Shown: in pieces, positions 60,001-64,000 of the stretch
Numbering within the stretch: position 1 is the first letter of the stretch
Layout of the letters: every line of letters starts with the position of its first letter
NCBI GenBank assembly: GCA_016124935.1
Contig: WGMS01000004.1
Coordinates: 1 to 64,000, forward strand
Reading direction: 5' to 3'
Source of the DNA: a bacterium
GTDB taxonomy: Bacteria > Cyanobacteriota > Vampirovibrionia > Obscuribacterales > Obscuribacteraceae
Length of the DNA: 64,000 bases
Position numbers and translations under genes: made by a program
Notes under the pieces: generated by a model
The model's input: only the letters and a program-made list of their open reading frames with translations
What the model was told of the DNA's origin: nothing
Databases searched by the model: none

Positions 60001-61300
60001 CACCGTGCGCACCGTCCATCCGGCCTGCACCAAAAGACTTATCCTGAGCTGTTCTGGTCTCTCCGAGGGGTTCAACCAGGGCACGGTTCCCGCCTTTCAC
60101 ATCGTGCCCCGCTCCGACATCAGCGCTGCCACCCTTCGATGCACCAGGCGCAACACCCTGCCTGGAGGTCTCATTATGCGGCAAATTGGAACCCGGTTCT
60201 ACTACGCCGGTTATCTGCCTGTCTCTTGCAGAAATCGCGCCGGACAACTCGCCTGGCATGCCAGGTTGGACTTCGCCACCTTTACCGTGGAGTTCTGCGA
60301 CTCTAGCCTGGAGAGGCGATTTCGCCGCAACATCGCCAAATGGAGAATGCCCAGAAGCATTATCCACCGGGACTTTCTGCGCGATATCGACGCGCTGTTC
60401 ATTTGACTGAATAGCGCTGCCCTGCAACATAACAGGATTGCCGGGTTTCGCGTCACCTACGAGCTTCGCTCCCTCGCTCTGGGGGACAACTCGCGCATCT
60501 CTGGGCTGCAAATCTGCCTTGTATCCTGTGTCTTGCTTTCCAGCCAGATCAGCCATGGCGGCTGGGTCCGGTCTGACTGCCGCATCTGGCTTCGATATCG
60601 CGTTCGGTCCAACACTCGGTCCAACACTCGGTCCAACATTTGCATCCGAACGCCCGGAGACATCAGGTCGAGCTGCTACATCCGATCTAACCGCTGTATC
60701 CAGCCGAGCACCTGCATCTGGACTGAGTTTTCCATCCGGACGAACAGAAGCATCGGCTGCAGCTCTGTAGATATCTGCTTTCACTGGCGAAGTCGGGTTC
60801 TCTACCTGCCCGCCTGGCTGTCCTTCTTTGACCGGCGCAACCGGTTTTCCATCAGGCGAACCATCGCGATTTAGTACAGCAGTAGCCGCTTTAGGCTGCT
60901 CTACCGGAACACCGCGATCAGCCGCACCAGGTTGAACAGCATTCGGTCGGGTCTCTCCGGTAGGTCCAATTCCAGGAGTCTTGCCTTGTTCTCGAAGATC
61001 GCGTGCCACTTCAGCAGGAGATCTGTACTCATTGCGTTGTATTTCAGCCGCTCTAGCATGATCAGCAGGCGCCGAATCCTTAATCCCAGTGGGCTTATCA
61101 CCTACGCCAGAGCCATCTCGAGAAGCTTTGGAATCCGCGGTGCCATCTTTAGCCAATCCAGAACGATCAGAAACGCCCTGACCGGGTTTACCAAAAGCCT
61201 CTAATGTTCCGCTACGCTCGAAAAATCCTCTATCTTTCTCGGCATTGCGAACGACTAGGTTATTGTTCTCACTTTCGCTGGGTAGAATTGAATCACTCAT
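57026..61300 (-). CDS. Giant low-complexity protein with C-terminal LysM-like domain
   Basis: 1424 aa; degenerate Gly/Asp/Lys/Arg-rich repeats; C-terminus KWYIVKEGETAEFIAVAQLSDESLASLIYEINKP...LPAGTMILLP. Confidence 0.8.
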   Translation of the reverse strand: MSDSILPSESENNNLVVRNAEKDRGFFERSGTLEAFGKPGQGVSDRSGLAKDGTADSKASRDGSGVGDKPTGIKDSAPADHARAAEIQRNEYRSPAEVARDLREQGKTPGIGPTGETRPNAVQPGAADRGVPVEQPKAATAVLNRDGSPDGKPVAPVKEGQPGGQVENPTSPVKADIYRAAADASVRPDGKLSPDAGARLDTAVRSDVAARPDVSGRSDANVGPSVGPSVGPNAISKPDAAVRPDPAAMADLAGKQDTGYKADLQPRDARVVPQSEGAKLVGDAKPGNPVMLQGSAIQSNEQRVDIAQKVPVDNASGHSPFGDVAAKSPLQARVAELHGKGGEVQPGMPGELSGAISARDRQITGVVEPGSNLPHNETSRQGVAPGASKGGSADVGAGHDVKGGNRALVEPLGETRTAQDKSFGAGRMDGAHGESPVKGGHTLTGEVQDATGKVRSGELIDHVSGGDRVHGGDKAGIKSATGSDVRGDGKGDGPGRRIELDGKEILVWDGKNSPLYASQQGKRVSRFLDGDKATQGSKGRPFQTGKGKFGDPITILDPKERVRVDRVIKETDRIFFGDKSPKAKGKSAGEPGAADKGEIRKGEIRKGEIRGEPNSTAVSKSGRFEGGSKGQVDSRKGDAASGGKGRGARAEGGAGAGLTDYASFPGLKLPEFKVKWPIGKGKGDGAGAEGAKVKGGEAKGVRGEGSRGDAVRSGDRRVGATKAGDAKVSDSKVVDGKNGKASGTESTRSLESNARSISKSFSTLLPESKVTLVRGLQKGKAAGVESGVATDRVDHRVGDRRTGGYRTGDLGAGDRRTGDYRTVDHRAGDRRTGDFRAGDLRTADRKSVDLSPTEVRSANTKLPPGSTAGADARVIPASVLVQPVDWGALKAWFDVNGVLRTGKSLVGTNVSVGDGRRGGARRGTGMIAALAGDTATVKTDSGVKTGTVRSDSGVRTGTVRTEGGVKTGTVRTDGGVNTETVRTDVGAKVGGVKADAGTKTVSVRADAGSGVGLDSRLVDSKASPNAGGVGDSRASASSPGSKAGQDSAGAERKASGRIESASGSLKESKDAYEGKLPSIKMTYKGDAAAGSKLTSDMTMTTRSSEPGKIMLDGGNVNPIKTPKGGLASSDTGVGRNQVERRSGQTPLDADLLTGKVTRGEADSARARVDVERVKLTPEQREARTILRELYQKGYLKVSSLRGVDRMLDGARVVDGAHLIPIYLGMNQAKGASIRDVLAGLRSATPRRSFTPEITESGTYKIARSNSSQQMLAFGSSARHTAISFQADKSEDAIKAFGAVVSADSLERAGGELSSEKQTARGAGDSQTSNWLSESYSRTGQSGSGGGSASDEARKWYIVKEGETAEFIAVAQLSDESLASLIYEINKPLFKQVYDVYRQEHVNVLPAGTMILLPNDSDIKAFKGG
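58262..58503 (-). repeat. Degenerate in-frame 33-bp repeat (TVRTDGGVKTG, ~7 copies)
   Basis: TVKTDSGVKTG/TVRSDSGVRTG/TVRTEGGVKTG/TVRTDGGVNTE/TVRTDVGAKVG... Confidence 0.85.
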
Positions 61301-61357
61301 ATCAGAAGGTTTGTTCAGAGTCGTATGTATTGACTATGCCCCGAATACAGCCTCCTC

Positions 61358-62059
61358 TCACTTCGCGTTCTTCGAGTATTGCTGATACAAAGCCAAATCT
61401 CTATCGGCTCTCTTACGGTCACCGAGTTTGGAATAAGCAGCGCTTCTCTTCTTATAGAAGTCTGCCTCCTCAGGCTCTAGTTCGATCGCCTTGGTTAAGC
61501 TTCCAACACTTTCACTAACCTTGCCCAGCTCAAATTCTGCATATCCCTTTGCCAACCAAGCCATACTTTCTGTAGGATCGATTTGAATGGCTTTGTTCGC
61601 GTCGGAGTATGCACCACTGTATTTTCGCAATGCGAGCGCGGCCAAAGAACGGCCGATGTAGCTCTCCGGGCTTTTGTCACCCCGCAATATCGCTGAATTG
61701 TAATCATCAATAGCCTCCGTAAATCTCCTTGCAGCCCTGTAGGCCCTGCCTCTAGCAACCCAAAAGTCCGCCTCTTTGGGATTATGCTTGATTGCTAATG
61801 AATACTGCTGAATTGCATTCTCTGGCTCATGCAGCCACTCGAAAAGCTGCCCTTTAGAACAATAAAAGTCTGCCATCGGACCCTTCTCTTCGATTTTCTG
61901 ATCGATCTTGGTTACCCACTTTCGAAGCAACACTGGGTCAGATTTAGCATTAGGCCATGGCAAAGACTCAGAGAATGCCGAAGGAGGAAAGACAATTGAT
62001 GACAGCAGGAAGCACAGAGAAATCAGTGCTAGTGCCAGGTTTTGCAATCGTCTTTTCAT
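61358..62059 (-). CDS. Secreted TPR protein
   Basis: Signal peptide and TPR motifs (PENAIQQYSLAIKHNPKEADFWVARGRAYRAARRFTEAIDDYNSAI). Confidence 0.85.
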   Translation of the reverse strand: MKRRLQNLALALISLCFLLSSIVFPPSAFSESLPWPNAKSDPVLLRKWVTKIDQKIEEKGPMADFYCSKGQLFEWLHEPENAIQQYSLAIKHNPKEADFWVARGRAYRAARRFTEAIDDYNSAILRGDKSPESYIGRSLAALALRKYSGAYSDANKAIQIDPTESMAWLAKGYAEFELGKVSESVGSLTKAIELEPEEADFYKKRSAAYSKLGDRKRADRDLALYQQYSKNAK

Positions 62060-62308
62060 AGAAACCTCAAGGTTGGAGAAGGCAGCAACTTCAGTGATAC
62101 GGCGACTTTACGATTTTACCGCAGATACCCGGGAGCGACAGGAAGCCTTTGCTATAGTGCAATCGGGGCAAATTTATCCGTCTATATTGCTGATCGAAAA
62201 GCCCGAACTCAATGGTAATTGCACGCATACAGCCCCGTTGACCTATCAATAAATCCGGCTAATAGTGAACTTTCCAGCCTTGTGTCAAGGTCACCACAGC
62301 ATAAGTCT

Positions 62309-62352
62309 CTACCTACCTACCTACCTACCTACCTACCTACCTACCTACCTAC
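62309..62352. repeat. Tetranucleotide microsatellite (CTAC)11
   Basis: 44 nt of uninterrupted CTAC. Confidence 0.97.
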
Positions 62353-62797
62353 GGGCCGACAAACAGAACTAACCGACGATGGGAAACAAAGGCAGTTCCA
62401 ATGCTGGAAGAATGACTCAGCCCCAGTAAGAAGTGGCGGAAACCTGGTGAAACGTTGAAAACAGTGGGTAAATGCGGACAAAAAGCAGGGAACGACTTGA
62501 TGCTTCTGCCGAAATCATATTTTTAGACCGTCTCAGATTCTGCCGATGGACACCTGTCTCGAGAAGAATTTCGCTCAAAAATAGCCAGCCAGGTAAAGCG
62601 GTTTATTAACTCTGCTTGACCCCGAAAACGCTTGCTATAAGCTCGTCTGCAAAACGGAAAATCCCGGAAAACCCACTTTTACATTTCTTTGTAAATTAAG
62701 TTTTTTCGGAGGCATTTTTTCAAAAAGACATAGGTGCCTAGCGGATTCGCAAGGACTAATCAGTACCCCAAAATAGGACGCCGCACCACTAGTGCCA

Positions 62798-62965
62798 GAG
62801 CGAATCACCTTCTCCATGCCAGCCCGAGCGCTTCTGCCTCGCTCAGCCAGCCCGAGCGAATCACCTTCTCCATGCCAGCCCGAGCGCTTCTGCCGCGTTC
62901 TGCCAACCCGAGCGAATCACCTTCTCCCGATTAGCCCGAGCGCATCACTTCTGCTTCGGTCATAG
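62798..62965. repeat. 28-bp tandem array (six units, alternating A/B types), last unit(s) inside the recG 3' end
   Basis: GAGCG unit starts at 62798, 62826, 62854, 62882, 62910, 62938 (28-bp spacing). Confidence 0.9.
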
Positions 62966-64000
62966 ACACCTTCTGGGCGATCAACTTCTTCAAGCCAGGA
63001 TAGTTCTCCAGTTCCGGGTCCTCTTTCACGATAGCAATCGCGGTATTGCGCGCGTCCTCAAGAATTTTGGCATCTTGCACCAGATCAGCCAGCACCAGAT
63101 CCGGTAGCCCGCTCTGCTTGAAGCCCATGAACTCACCCGGTCCCCGAATTTCCAGATCCTTCTCCGCGACAACGAAACCATCGTTGGTCAGGGTCAGAAT
63201 CTCCAGCCGCTCTCTGGTCGACTGGGACTTCGAATCAGAGACAAGGAAACAGTAGGACTGATCGCTACCCCGGCCGACCCGTCCCCTCAACTGGTGAAGC
63301 TGGGCAAGCCCAAAACGGTCCGCGTTCTCGATGATCATGATAGTCGAGTTCGGCACATCGACACCGACCTCGATAACCGTCGTCGATACCAGAACATGAT
63401 ACTCTCCATCGCGAAACTGCTCCATGACCTCGTCTTTCTCTTTCGGCTTGAGCTTACCGTGCATCAAACCGAACTTGAGCTTAGGAAACTTCTTCACCAG
63501 CTTCTCGAACTCAGCAGTGGCAGCTTTGGCAGAAAGGCTCTCCGATTCATCGATGAGCGGAAATACGATATAAACCTGCCGCCCGGTCTCCACTTCTTTG
63601 AGGACAAAGTCCCACATCTCTCTCTTTTGAGAGGGACGCAGCAAGGAAGTTTTGATAGGTTTGCGCCCCGGCGGCAGCTCATCTATCTCAGAGACATCGA
63701 GGTCACCATGCATGGTCATCGCCAACGTCCGTGGAATCGGGGTTGCGGTCATGGTTAGAAGTTCGGGACTCTGACTCTTCGCCTTCAGACGCGCCCTTTG
63801 CTTGACACCGAAACGATGCTGTTCGTCGATGATAATCAACCCGAGATTATTGAACTCGACCTTGTCCTCGATCAGGGCGTGAGTCCCAACCGCGATATGC
63901 ACCTGCCCCGACAGAATCTCTTGATGAATCTCTCTACGCTGCTTGACGCCCTGCTTTCCGAGCACAAGCGCGCACCGCAGACCGAGCGGCGTCAGCAGAC
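62931..64000 (-). CDS. recG: ATP-dependent DNA helicase RecG, 5' part outside window
   Basis: IIDEQHRFGVKQRARL, TMTATPIPRTLAMTMHGDLDVSEIDELPPGRKPI, STTVIEVGVDVPNSTIMIIENADRFGLAQLHQLRGRVGRG; frame open to window edge. Confidence 0.95.
   Translation of the reverse strand, partial: LLTPLGLRCALVLGKQGVKQRREIHQEILSGQVHIAVGTHALIEDKVEFNNLGLIIIDEQHRFGVKQRARLKAKSQSPELLTMTATPIPRTLAMTMHGDLDVSEIDELPPGRKPIKTSLLRPSQKREMWDFVLKEVETGRQVYIVFPLIDESESLSAKAATAEFEKLVKKFPKLKFGLMHGKLKPKEKDEVMEQFRDGEYHVLVSTTVIEVGVDVPNSTIMIIENADRFGLAQLHQLRGRVGRGSDQSYCFLVSDSKSQSTRERLEILTLTNDGFVVAEKDLEIRGPGEFMGFKQSGLPDLVLADLVQDAKILEDARNTAIAIVKEDPELENYPGLKKLIAQKVSMTEAEVMRSG

Noticed and set aside
62798-62965. CRISPR array
   Set aside because: Units are contiguous at 28-bp spacing with no unique spacers, and no cas genes are present.

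Overview
The window is a gene-dense bacterial chromosome segment with no phage, transposon or CRISPR array that I could see. It has about 44 credible protein genes and two tRNAs. The abundance of TPR proteins, the mix of enzymes and the long secreted low-complexity proteins would fit a Melainabacteria/Obscuribacterales-like organism, but that placement is inference. Recognisable genes include hisC, a threonine dehydratase, hppD, tdk, a thiolase, ald, xth, mutS, uppS, a YqeG-type HAD phosphatase, an MGDG-synthase-like glycosyltransferase, an archaeal-type aspartyl-tRNA synthetase, addA/addB, a Crp/Fnr regulator, recA, lnt, hutH, a class-III aminotransferase and a truncated recG. The strongest non-obvious signal is immediately upstream of the archaeal-type AspRS. 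There a short reading frame containing N-N-N-N-N-N-D-N-D-N is followed by three mutually exclusive RNA hairpins (1:2, antiterminator 2:3, terminator 3:4 plus a U-run) and then the SD/ATG of the synthetase. This is the full architecture of a ribosome-mediated transcription attenuator sensing Asn-tRNA(Asn). It suggests that this AspRS serves tRNA(Asn) (non-discriminating/AspRS2 type). Other items of interest are an aspartase/fumarase-fold protein that has lost its catalytic signatures, a TusA plus Cys-rich protein plus TPR operon, a 28-bp tandem array grown out of the recG 3' end, a (CTAC)11 microsatellite, and a giant repetitive LysM protein.
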